A DNA stretch of 64,000 nucleotides from Fragilaria radians. Lineage: Eukaryota; Bacillariophyta; Fragilariophyceae; Fragilariales; Fragilariaceae. Location of the stretch: the NCBI GenBank assembly GCA_900642245.1, contig CAAAJI010000001.1, positions 192,699-256,698 of the forward strand, in the 5' to 3' direction. Below, in pieces: positions 34,572 to 43,796 of the stretch (positions within the stretch are counted from its first letter, which is position 1; each line of letters opens with the position of its first letter). Under the pieces are notes generated by a model. The model was not told the DNA's origin and made no database searches. It saw only the letters and a program-made list of their open reading frames with translations. A program made the position numbers and the translations under genes.

Positions 34572-36317
34572 ATGTTTCAAAATGCAATGTTTTTAATCTT
34601 TGCGATGACGATGATTCAAAATTGTGCGACCTTTTCTATATCAAACATCAGAGGCAATTTAGAAAGAGCACCAAACAAATTGTCGAAAGTTGAGAGTCAG
34701 GGAGAATTTCACAGCTTTCTTGACTTGGGTTTGTCGCCGGAAATTATGTCGGCAGTTCGTTCTCAATCTCAGTGGGAATGTCCAACACCGATCCAAAGCT
34801 TGGCAATTCCCCAGATTCTTGCCTCCGATACTTCTATTTGGTGCGAAGCCCCTACTGGATCAGGAAAGACAGCTGCATTTGTTCTTCCTCTCTTGCAAAA
34901 ATTACATGGTAGTGACGTACCTGGAATCGCTTCTATCGTAATCTGTCCTACTAGGGAACTTGCACTTCAAATAGAGAGCGTCATTTCTCATCTATCCCGA
35001 AATGTGAAAGGCAGAAAAGAATATCGAATAATTGTTTTGTACGGAGGTGTACCGATTGAACCTCAGATCAGCGCGCTCTCAAATGCAAGGCGTTCTCGTG
35101 ATACCATTGACATTGTTGTTGCGACTCCTGGACGTTTGGTCGATGTACTTACCTATTATGATGATGATTCAAGTTATCGAGCAGCAGAATCTGCTATGGA
35201 GCGTCGCCTTCTTGACGCACTTGACAGAAAGGGGAAAGCTAGTACATCGCTCTCTTTGACAGAAATCAACGAATTGAAGTTAGATCGTGTCGACGATGAT
35301 GGCAGATTATCTATGAGAAATCTTCTTGATGAAACTAAATACTTGGTCATTGACGAAGCTGATAGGACGCTTGGGAAGGCATTCGAAGCAGAAATGGATG
35401 CCTGCCTTAACCTAATCACATCTCAAAATCAACGCCCTTTACAAACCTTGCTTTTTTCTGCTACCTTTCCCAAATCAATTGAACCACGTGTAGCAACTGT
35501 TCTTAAGAAACTTGGAGTGGCGACACCGCTACGAGTTTCATGCGATCAATCCGATCGAAGGAACGATGAAGAAGTGTCGGCAACACTTCAAAGGCGTTTA
35601 GATCGAGCGGTACCATCCCTTCAAACTCTTCAAAAAACAGGACCAGCGTCTACAATTCATCTTAGAGGAATCCGTATGGACTCGCCTAAGCGTACACAAG
35701 TGCTCCGGAAACTTTTGGAACAAAATCCAGACTGGGATAAGGTCTTGGTGTTTGTGGCTACGAGATACAGTTGTGAGCATGTAGCACAAAAGCTTCGTCG
35801 TCACGGAATTGAAAGTGCCGAGCTACATGGAAAACTGGATCAAGAAGCAAGGGCTCGCCGCTTAAAAGCTTTTTCAAAGGGAAAAACTCGTGTTCTTATT
35901 GCGACTGACCTAGCCAGCCGAGGATTGGACGTAGTAGGATTGCCTGCAGTCATTAACTATGACTTGCCTCGATCAACATCGGACTTTGTTCATAGAGTCG
36001 GTAGGACAGGCAGAGCGGGAAAGTCCGGAACTGCAATTACTTTTATCACTCCCACGAGTGAGGTTCAATTTGAATTGATTGAAAAGCGGCACCTTGCTGA
36101 ACCTATTAACAGAGAAGTTATGACCGGTCTTGAGCCAAATGAGGCAGAGTGGGAAATCCAGTCTTCGGCATCTCGAGAAGGAGTTCCGGGAACATTGCAC
36201 TCTTCCAAAGGCCTAGCGTACGATAGAATGAATGGTGGCATCAAGGGACGCCGAAAGAGCAAGAAGGATCGATTGCGTGAACATGCCATCAGGCAGCAGA
36301 ATTCTGAAGGACTATAG
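34572..36317 (+). CDS. DEAD-box RNA helicase with plastid-type presequence
   Basis: This 581-residue protein starts at the ATG of MFQNAMF; the open frame extends 15 bases upstream only via TTG. All helicase motifs are present: Q motif (PTPIQ), I APTGSGKT (from residue 93), Ia PTRELALQ, Ib TPGRLVD, II DEAD (261-264), III SAT, IV VFVATR, V ATDLASRGLDV and VI HRVGRTGRAG. Between motifs Ib and II lies an unusual acidic insert of about 65 residues. The first 20 residues are a hydrophobic signal peptide followed by NCATFSIS, with a Phe right after a small residue. This resembles the ASAFAP motif used for import into secondary red plastids. I infer a role in plastid RNA or ribosome metabolism. The C-terminus is Lys/Arg-rich. 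Confidence 0.92.
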   Translation: MFQNAMFLIFAMTMIQNCATFSISNIRGNLERAPNKLSKVESQGEFHSFLDLGLSPEIMSAVRSQSQWECPTPIQSLAIPQILASDTSIWCEAPTGSGKTAAFVLPLLQKLHGSDVPGIASIVICPTRELALQIESVISHLSRNVKGRKEYRIIVLYGGVPIEPQISALSNARRSRDTIDIVVATPGRLVDVLTYYDDDSSYRAAESAMERRLLDALDRKGKASTSLSLTEINELKLDRVDDDGRLSMRNLLDETKYLVIDEADRTLGKAFEAEMDACLNLITSQNQRPLQTLLFSATFPKSIEPRVATVLKKLGVATPLRVSCDQSDRRNDEEVSATLQRRLDRAVPSLQTLQKTGPASTIHLRGIRMDSPKRTQVLRKLLEQNPDWDKVLVFVATRYSCEHVAQKLRRHGIESAELHGKLDQEARARRLKAFSKGKTRVLIATDLASRGLDVVGLPAVINYDLPRSTSDFVHRVGRTGRAGKSGTAITFITPTSEVQFELIEKRHLAEPINREVMTGLEPNEAEWEIQSSASREGVPGTLHSSKGLAYDRMNGGIKGRRKSKKDRLREHAIRQQNSEGL

Positions 36318-37809
36318 AGTTGTCGCCCATGGTTCCCACATCAACACATCTTCCAAAACAAAACCTTATGGTAGCAAACAAAAATACACTTTGAAAAGTG
36401 TGCTTCTTTTAGTATCAAATCATTTGAATTGCTTAAATCAGGTCATAATAGGTTGAGCTACAGAATGTGGGCTTAGGAAAGGTGAAGGTACTTACCATTC
36501 ACCATGTTGTATAACACCACGAATAGAACTTGTTGCAGCATTAGTTGTCAGAAAACTAAGACATTCAATAGCTTATGTCGAGTGGAAATATAACGTCAAC
36601 TAATAGAACAATTTTTAAAGAGCACCCTTAGAGCTAACTCACGTTTTTTTATCTACGAATAGTGATCAATGAATGAAATGGAAGTTAAGAGCAATGCTAA
36701 TGGAATTCCAAACCTATTTGAACTTTTTGTTAACAAGTTGTCTCAATAGAATAGGGTATCTAGATCATTTTGTTTAATTGTTTTGCAACCTCCTCTTTGC
36801 ATGAATTGAAATCGGTTATTCCTTATTCCAGATTATCACGTCTAATATGTGATTGTGAGCTCACTTAATCAACACACACTTCCACCATACCAGATGTGTT
36901 ACTTACAGCTAATTGAATTTCAGTGATCCTATGAATCACAAGATGCCTTTCTGGAGTTTCAACCTTCAACAGATTTTTAATCTCAACAACTAGATGTTGA
37001 AACCCGTTATGCTAACCCAACTCTCTGAGTCTTCAACCCATTCACTATTGCTGTATGCCACATGATTGCAAGAATCTTCCCTTCGTTCTACTTTTAAGCG
37101 GAATAATCTAAATCTAGGCCAAACTTGAGTATTCTAAATACTAAGTAGTGCTTGAGAGGATACCTTACATGTAAAAGACATTGACGCAACACATCTGGAA
37201 TACACTGTCAAATCGTGAGCAAGTTAGTGAGTATTGATAAAGAGATCACATGATCACCTATTTGCCATGATAATCCGGAATTAGAATTTTCCAATTAACC
37301 CAATAGGATCAGACCTTAAAATTGGAATGCATGATTATTGTCAGACATCTTGCATTGGGCATTATCTATTCCAGAGGTCAATGCCATGTTTGCATAGTTT
37401 CAATTTTGGAAAATCATAAATAGATCGTCGCTCACAAAAATCATTATCCCGTATCCCATTTGGTCCTTACCGCGCACTTTTTCATTCTTTGTTTTGCACA
37501 TAGTTTCGCCAGGATATATTATACCGTATATATTAGAGCACTGTATCTCGCTTTCTCAATATGTTTTTCCCTCTCCTTGGACCCAAAATAGAAATTTTCT
37601 TCAGGTGTATATCAAAAACTATGTGCGCGATCCCACCAATTTTGTATGTAACATGGGAAAATTAGTTGTTGCCCTAGCTAAATAATTCAAACCTAGAAAT
37701 GAAAAGTTCATAAATCGTGAAGATAACTTGGGTGCGATTGGAGCAAATTGTACAACTCTTTGCTGTGGTGGATACGAAGCCCTTTACTTTACGTTAAACT
37801 CATTGCAGT
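36318..37809. other. gene-free stretch
   Basis: AT-rich spacer. Nothing recognisable was seen on either strand. The frame at 37494-37685 is short, rich in aromatic residues and without motif. Confidence 0.4.
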
Positions 37810-39180
37810 ATGGCGAATTTCGATAAAAAGGGCCAGGACGAGCTTTGCTATCATGACCAAGATTCGTCTGGTGAAGTTGTGTTTCCAGAATCCATCATGA
37901 GCTCAGATTCAATTAACAAAGCCAAAGGAATGACTCAATCATTTGATTGGTACATGCTGCGGGAAAAAGCGTTATTACTACTTTGTCGACAACAACGCTC
38001 TTACCTGAAATCCAAATGCGGTGACAGAGAAAGCGCGTCAAGGGATACGTCAGAAACATTTGAGAGAAAAGGTATCAGTGTATCTCCTGAAAATGATCTT
38101 CCTCGTAAAGATATTACTAATGAAACTACGACACAGTGTTTTCAAGAAAATGAAAGGAATTACAATGACATTGAGGAAAACGAGAAATGTTTCGATAAGT
38201 TTATTCTCGACCGATGCACAAAGAAATTAAGCGGCAATCCGGACGATCAACAAGTTAATCGTATGTTACATGCCGGTGGAGATGATAACTTTGAAGAATC
38301 AAATGGCCGGAATGGTAACAATTTAGTTGAGCGACAAGACCAACGATATCCCCCTTCACAGAAGGCATACATAGATTTGCTGAAATCCCTCTCGAATATG
38401 AATCTCCCCGACTCAAGAGATGGTATTTCTATCTTGAAGTCAGATTTAATACTATCCGGCATTTCGGAAAGCCCCAAGGGACTCTCCTCTCGAATGGGAA
38501 AACTTGTGGATAGAGACGCTTGTGAACAAAAAGATTCCTACGAATACTTTGATTTTCCCCCGCAGAATGTTGTGAAATCTCCGACGCCACCGAGGCAACA
38601 ATCGCTTGGTTGTATCAACAACTCTTCACATGAGTTGCAAAAAGCATACAGTGCCGCGAAGTTTTTCCAATGCTTGTCATTGCACAATTATGTAGACGAT
38701 TACATTCCTCGACGCACGTGTACTAAAGGTTTCAACAATAAAAATGATGTAAACGAAAGCCTAGGAAGTCATGCTGCTTCCCTTTCAGATGTCCCACAAC
38801 GCTGTAATGTTCCAACTATTTTGTCCAAGAAATCTGATTGTTCATCGTTGGAGCTTGAAAGTTCTTACAGTCTTAGGAGCTCCTTTGATTCGGAAAGCAT
38901 GTCGATGGTGCGTCAAACTTGTGTCCGATTTTCAAATCCAGTTGTAACTTCTGTGAAGTTTCGACCATGGACTACACCTGAAGAAAAAAGACTTCTTTTC
39001 TTTGATCCTATGGAGTTGATGTTGTTGGAAGCAGATCGAGAAGATCGTGTTTCCGGCGACCGCATTGAATGTTTTGTTGAAAAGGAGGATACATATTTTC
39101 AGGTTGGAATCAGTGTTCCCAAGGTAAATGGCAATAGGTGCACCAGAAGGCTGACAAAACTATCCTCTGTTGTTTGTTGA
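37810..39180 (+). CDS. hypothetical protein with an RVxF-like C-terminal motif
   Basis: This intact 456-residue frame runs from ATG to TGA. Most of it is hydrophilic, Ser/Asp/Asn-rich and probably disordered. Only the C-terminal part looks ordered: TCVRFSNPVVTSVKFRPWT followed by LLFFDPMELMLLEADREDR (about residues 377-415). The first piece, V-R-F followed by beta-type residues, resembles the RVxF docking motif of protein phosphatase 1 regulators. In the PPP1R15 (GADD34) family a V-x-F segment is likewise followed by a charged A-R-D-R-x-R segment. I suggest a PP1-binding regulatory protein, but this is an inference from a short motif. No membrane segment, signal peptide or intron is visible. 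The whole-protein family is not recognised. Confidence 0.75.
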   Translation: MANFDKKGQDELCYHDQDSSGEVVFPESIMSSDSINKAKGMTQSFDWYMLREKALLLLCRQQRSYLKSKCGDRESASRDTSETFERKGISVSPENDLPRKDITNETTTQCFQENERNYNDIEENEKCFDKFILDRCTKKLSGNPDDQQVNRMLHAGGDDNFEESNGRNGNNLVERQDQRYPPSQKAYIDLLKSLSNMNLPDSRDGISILKSDLILSGISESPKGLSSRMGKLVDRDACEQKDSYEYFDFPPQNVVKSPTPPRQQSLGCINNSSHELQKAYSAAKFFQCLSLHNYVDDYIPRRTCTKGFNNKNDVNESLGSHAASLSDVPQRCNVPTILSKKSDCSSLELESSYSLRSSFDSESMSMVRQTCVRFSNPVVTSVKFRPWTTPEEKRLLFFDPMELMLLEADREDRVSGDRIECFVEKEDTYFQVGISVPKVNGNRCTRRLTKLSSVVC

Positions 39181-40887
39181 GTATGATAACAGAATTCATA
39201 ATGATTTGGCATTGGGAATGATGATAAACTAAGTTAAATTCATGTTTATGTTTTAATTCGAATCATTCTTAGTCGTATATGATGGAGAAATAAGACATAC
39301 GTACTGCCATAACATTGATAGAAGTACAATTGACAGAGAATGAAAGGGCTGAAATTTCGTGAGAAGTAAGATAAAGGTGGCATAAGTGTCTTACATTATT
39401 TAGTAAGTAGAATGCTTTGATGCCTTACATTGAATTAATTTAGACGGAAGTGTAAACAAGGGCAGGCCGTATCCTCTGAGTCACGACAGAGATCAGGATA
39501 ACTGCTACATAATTATCTATAATTCCAAAATCGTAATGACTTCTATATCCTAGTCAATCGTCTAAGCAGACCTTGGAAATGTTATCTTCCACCGAAAAGC
39601 CTTTTTGAATGGCTCAAAAAAGTTACAATAAAAATTCATCCATTGGTTATGATATACTTTGAACTACTGTAGGCTGGATCGAAATTCTAATCTCCATCAC
39701 GCCCATTCTTCCACGGCCTATTTTTTGAGACATGATTGATGGCAATACATCCAATGGTAATCTCAAGTTGATCATTCATAAGTAGAGTTCATGCAATAGC
39801 AGCAATAATCACAATTGCATGCTGAAATCACCATACGTAGAAATTGAACCCACAACAGTCATGTATTTGACTATTTTGTTGAACTCTACTGCTTTGGACA
39901 AAAGCATTGCTCCCTCAAATACTTAATTTATCCTTATACACTATTTTTACTGGTACCACGAATCAGTATAGGTTCCAGGACTTAAACGAACTACTCTCTT
40001 CAACACAGCATTATTACAGGTTCCATGTGATAATCAGATGTATTGTTAAGGTGGAAAGGTTAGTGAAAATCTGGGAAACGAGTCAATCAGATTCAAGAAC
40101 CTTAGATCTGTTGATGACCTTACATCCATTCACATCTCATTCAGCGGGAAGTGAGGATTCTCAGAGAAGATATCTTCCCTACTAACCTACGAACCTGTAA
40201 ATTAACTGGCTCACCTTTTCTGTAACGCTTGGAGTCTTGATTCTAATTTTGTGCATATATAATCAATCCAGTCCCCCAAGTATTTGAACATGAGTAGTAA
40301 TTGAGTTGCAGCTCCTAACTCGCACAAATGGATATTTATGCTTACTACTGGCTCATGGTGAAAAGGGAAAAATGTTTGTTATTCTTTTGACGCATGCATA
40401 TAATTTAATTTTAGATAGATATATCGGCACACGTTAAAGGGTGCATATGTTTTAATTTCCTCAATATTCTTGTGGGTCATTAAGGATGAATCGCATCATC
40501 GCTGAGCATGAATTCTACCGCGACCCAAGAAATGTTTGGCATTAAAGGGTACTAGAAACTTTGTCAAAGTCAGTTCATTCATGCAACCGGAACTTTCATC
40601 CAGAACTGTACGGTTAATATCATAATTCCTATAATGTAAATTGTTCGCTAAAGACGGATCAGAATTGTTGAACTTCCTAACAACACTTCTTTAAGGAACG
40701 TTCGCATTTGTAACTAACGTTTATGGCGGAAACCTGTTAGGGAACTTTCTACTTGTTTTATGGTTCTTGGTTGGTATATCGTAGTAACTTGTATACGAAA
40801 GTCCGACGACAGGTGTCAGTTCAACACATCACCGATTCGAACATCACAAAACAAAGAAGAACACTGTCAAAATTACAAAATCGTAAA
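39181..40887. other. gene-free stretch
   Basis: AT-rich spacer with no recognised feature. The 92-residue frame at 39907-40185 is treated as chance. Confidence 0.4.
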
Positions 40888-41451
40888 ATGACAACAGATC
40901 CCAAAAAAGAAAACAAGCTTTCCATTCTTCAATATTCTCCTCTCAATCATTGCTTCGCTTCGTCGGAGTCTAATTTGCCCGAGGACCAGAAACCGTCGTT
41001 GAATTGGCAACATGAATATCAGGAATGGTTTCAACAAAGTTGCACTGGAAAAAATCAACCAATATTTGAAAGTGTTGACGAGATACGATCATTCAACAGC
41101 AAGGGTGAAGAATTGGCAAAGCGGCTACAAGAAGAGCTTCCAAAAGTCCAAGTAGAACCTTATAAACCAATTTACGATCAAATTTGTGTAAAAGCTTATG
41201 GCTGGTGGCACTTGCGAGACGACATGTATGGATTTCCCATTTGCATTCAACATCTGCCTGTTTCAGATAAACTCAAGGCAGACTTCAGCTGGTGGCGCCA
41301 TCGAAAAGACGGTAATCTTTGCATGGATGACAAGGTACGCCAAGAGTTAGTTAGGGAGGGTGAACAACTTCAGCAACGACTTCATGAAGAGCTCCATCAA
41401 GGAGAAAGTGTGACAGACTATCCACCAACACCAAAAAGTACGGAGATGTGA
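40888..41451 (+). CDS. hypothetical protein with two similar Trp-rich/helical units
   Basis: This 187-residue frame begins at the ATG of MTTDPKK; the open frame goes back to 40753 only from a TTG and through low-quality sequence. The protein appears to contain two related units, each with an aromatic segment followed by a charged helix: WQHEYQEWFQ with GEELAKRLQEELP, and FSWWRHRKDG with GEQLQQRLHEELH. A third Trp pair is in YGWWHLRDDMYGFP. It is soluble, with no signal peptide or membrane segment. I do not recognise the family. It is convergent with the histidine phosphatase gene, about 260 bp away. Confidence 0.65.
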   Translation: MTTDPKKENKLSILQYSPLNHCFASSESNLPEDQKPSLNWQHEYQEWFQQSCTGKNQPIFESVDEIRSFNSKGEELAKRLQEELPKVQVEPYKPIYDQICVKAYGWWHLRDDMYGFPICIQHLPVSDKLKADFSWWRHRKDGNLCMDDKVRQELVREGEQLQQRLHEELHQGESVTDYPPTPKSTEM

Positions 41452-41710
41452 ACATATTATCACATAATGGTGGTGGCCTTAGTTGAGGGTTGACCATTGA
41501 AGGTGTATTGCAACAAAGAATGGCAAAACAACATGGTCTCATTAGGGTAGACTTATCACAAATTAGTTAATACAGAATAGATATTTTCTTGCATCTTTCA
41601 TGCAGATTAGAAGTTTAATGATGACAATAATTTAATTTCACGAAGAAGCACTTTATAGGATATTCAAATGTATACAAGGTCCATTTTATTCTTTCAATGG
41701 ATAATGTACC

Positions 41711-42538
41711 TCAAGCATCAATATCATGTAGATGGTGATTGACATTCACGAGTAAGGGTACCCAAGAGTTTTTATCCTGGAGAAATTCATAGATAGAAAA
41801 GCTCGCATAATCTGGTACTTTGCATTCCTCTTGAATATCGCCTCTTAAGTTATAGTACAAGTGTGAGATTGGTCCACCATGCGAGACCCAGAGAACAGTC
41901 CGCCCTCGATGGACAAGTGTGGACAAATTCGAAACCATTCGATTTTTCTGGTCTCTTTGAGATTCGAATGATCCCCAACAGTAAACTTTTTTGATTTTTG
42001 TCATACTGATGTGATCATAATTGATGCCTTCCAAATGTTTTTGGTTTGAAGATAGTATCAAAAGGGATGCTGCTGGGTGAAGGGCAGCCCGATGTAGGGT
42101 ATCCAAATTTACCGGGATATCTAACCCTGTATGATCTTCTCGTTCCTTGTAATTCCATATTCCGTTTGAAGTGGGAAGGGACCATGACCGATACCAAGCT
42201 TCCGATAAAGATTCGGAGAGTCCATATTCCACACGAACTGGGGGTACTCGTGAGAAGGTTGAATTCGCCGCTATAGCCGTTTCTTTGCATCTTTGAAATG
42301 GACTAGAGTAAACCTGATGAATTGGTGGCAAGTTTAACTCGGATATACATGATTTTATGCACTCCCCCATTGCCAAACCTTGTTTCCATCCCAGTTCGGT
42401 AATTGGAGGATCCCATGGTCTTTCCGCAGTTTTAACCCAATTCAGGCCCAAGGCTAAGCAAGCATAGTCTTTTCGCTCAGCATGGCGGGCGGCGATGACT
42501 ATAGTACGATCCTTAGGAGACGATACATGAGATGGCAT
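41711..42538 (-). CDS. histidine phosphatase superfamily (phosphoglycerate-mutase-like) protein
   Basis: This 275-residue protein starts at an ATG (CAT at 42536-42538). The phosphate-accepting motif is AARHAERKD with R18-H19, close to the RHGE/RHAE form. Next come YSSPFQRCKETA, which holds the second conserved Arg, and near the C-terminus VSHGGPISHLYY, whose His is the second catalytic histidine. ITELGWKQGLAMGE is the usual segment after the first strand. The layout resembles the UBASH3/TFC7 branch of the superfamily more than glycolytic mutases. The substrate is not known. The gene is divergent from the secreted oxygenase gene, with about 220 bp between the two start codons that may act as a shared promoter. 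Confidence 0.88.
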   Translation of the reverse strand: MPSHVSSPKDRTIVIAARHAERKDYACLALGLNWVKTAERPWDPPITELGWKQGLAMGECIKSCISELNLPPIHQVYSSPFQRCKETAIAANSTFSRVPPVRVEYGLSESLSEAWYRSWSLPTSNGIWNYKEREDHTGLDIPVNLDTLHRAALHPAASLLILSSNQKHLEGINYDHISMTKIKKVYCWGSFESQRDQKNRMVSNLSTLVHRGRTVLWVSHGGPISHLYYNLRGDIQEECKVPDYASFSIYEFLQDKNSWVPLLVNVNHHLHDIDA

Positions 42539-42758
42539 TTCTCAAAAACAATAGGTTTTTTCTGACATGATTTGTTTTCATATCGAATCTTCCTGTACTG
42601 TGACGTTTTTATGTCCGAATTTACTCATTCTATTTGCAATCTTTGTTAGGGTCTGAGATATAATAATTGGTGTGACATACATTAGCTCGATCCTTAAGAT
42701 GAAATGAAAGATGCTAAACAAAAAGATTTAAATTTTGGCATACAACGATGATCTTACA

Positions 42759-43691
42759 ATGATTGACCGCTCTGTCATCCTTCTGATAATTGTACTGTTA
42801 CACGTCATTGAAACATCTGCAAAAGTATCTGCTTCGACTTCATCATCGCTTCTGACTGGCTTGCTCTCAAAGATATATCCCAAATATATTCCGCTTGGTG
42901 TTCAGTCGCGAGTAACAAGTTTTCTATACGTTCCAGATTCAAAACAGGATTCACATATCAATTACTCTTGGAATAAAATCTTTCGAGAAAGCGGAGGTAT
43001 ATTTTACAAGCAAGCCGTATTGAATCGAGAAGAATTGTCTTTGCTTCGAAATGAAGTCTCCAAACTCCGATGGCTCGACGAAACGACCTCAAGTGTCGCT
43101 CGGAAAAGGAAGGGTGCAATGCTGCATCCCACATCCGACATTGTTCAACGTATCCTAAAGAAAGGAAGTGTTTCAAATCTAGTCAATAAAGTCATGAGAG
43201 ATCCTCCTACATTTCCATGCGGGGAAAACCTGAAAAATCAATTCTACAAGATTTCACCAGATATTCCCGTTGAAATTCGATTGTATGAAACACCGGGAGC
43301 GGGTATGGACTGGCACACAGATGATGTCCTTTATCGTCCCATACCACAATTGGAAGTCATTGTAACGATTGACAATAATTCCGATTGCGTCACCTGCTGG
43401 AGACCACGACGGGCCAAAGAGGAAGGAACCATCCAGCACATGGAAACCGAACCTGGTTCGGTTCTCCTTCTGCAAGCAGGGGGGGTCCCTCACTGTGTTA
43501 CCCCATTATCGAGGGGACGTCGGGTAATATTGAAATGTGCATATATACTCGACGATGCCTTACATTCCGAATGCCAGGTTCCAAAAACTGAGTTTTATCC
43601 TCAAGATATGGTTCCTCAATTTTTGGGCCCTACAAAGAAAATCCTCCAAAAACGTAAAAAGAAACATAAATCTCAAAACGATAAAAAGTAA
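42759..43691 (+). CDS. 2OG-Fe(II) oxygenase with N-terminal signal peptide
   Basis: This 310-residue protein starts at the ATG of MIDRSVILL; the frame opens at 42735 only with TTG. Residues 1-24 form a signal peptide or membrane anchor (MIDRSVILLIIVLLHVIETS). The oxygenase domain lies at about 80-280. Iron ligands are H186 and D188 in DWHTDDVLY and H245 in VPHCVTPLS, followed by RGRRVILK, where one Arg should bind 2-oxoglutarate. The order fits AlkB-like or prolyl-hydroxylase-like enzymes of the secretory pathway. The tail is strongly basic (KRKKKHKSQNDKK). The substrate is unknown. It is convergent with SPT6, whose stop lies only about 105 bp away. Confidence 0.85.
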   Translation: MIDRSVILLIIVLLHVIETSAKVSASTSSSLLTGLLSKIYPKYIPLGVQSRVTSFLYVPDSKQDSHINYSWNKIFRESGGIFYKQAVLNREELSLLRNEVSKLRWLDETTSSVARKRKGAMLHPTSDIVQRILKKGSVSNLVNKVMRDPPTFPCGENLKNQFYKISPDIPVEIRLYETPGAGMDWHTDDVLYRPIPQLEVIVTIDNNSDCVTCWRPRRAKEEGTIQHMETEPGSVLLLQAGGVPHCVTPLSRGRRVILKCAYILDDALHSECQVPKTEFYPQDMVPQFLGPTKKILQKRKKKHKSQNDKK

Positions 43692-43796
43692 CCATATCTA
43701 GGATCTATTTCTCTTATTGTTATGGCGTTTAATCTTATGGATCACACTTTTCGTCATCGCAAATAGCAGAATGATGTCGAAAAAGGGCACCTTACC

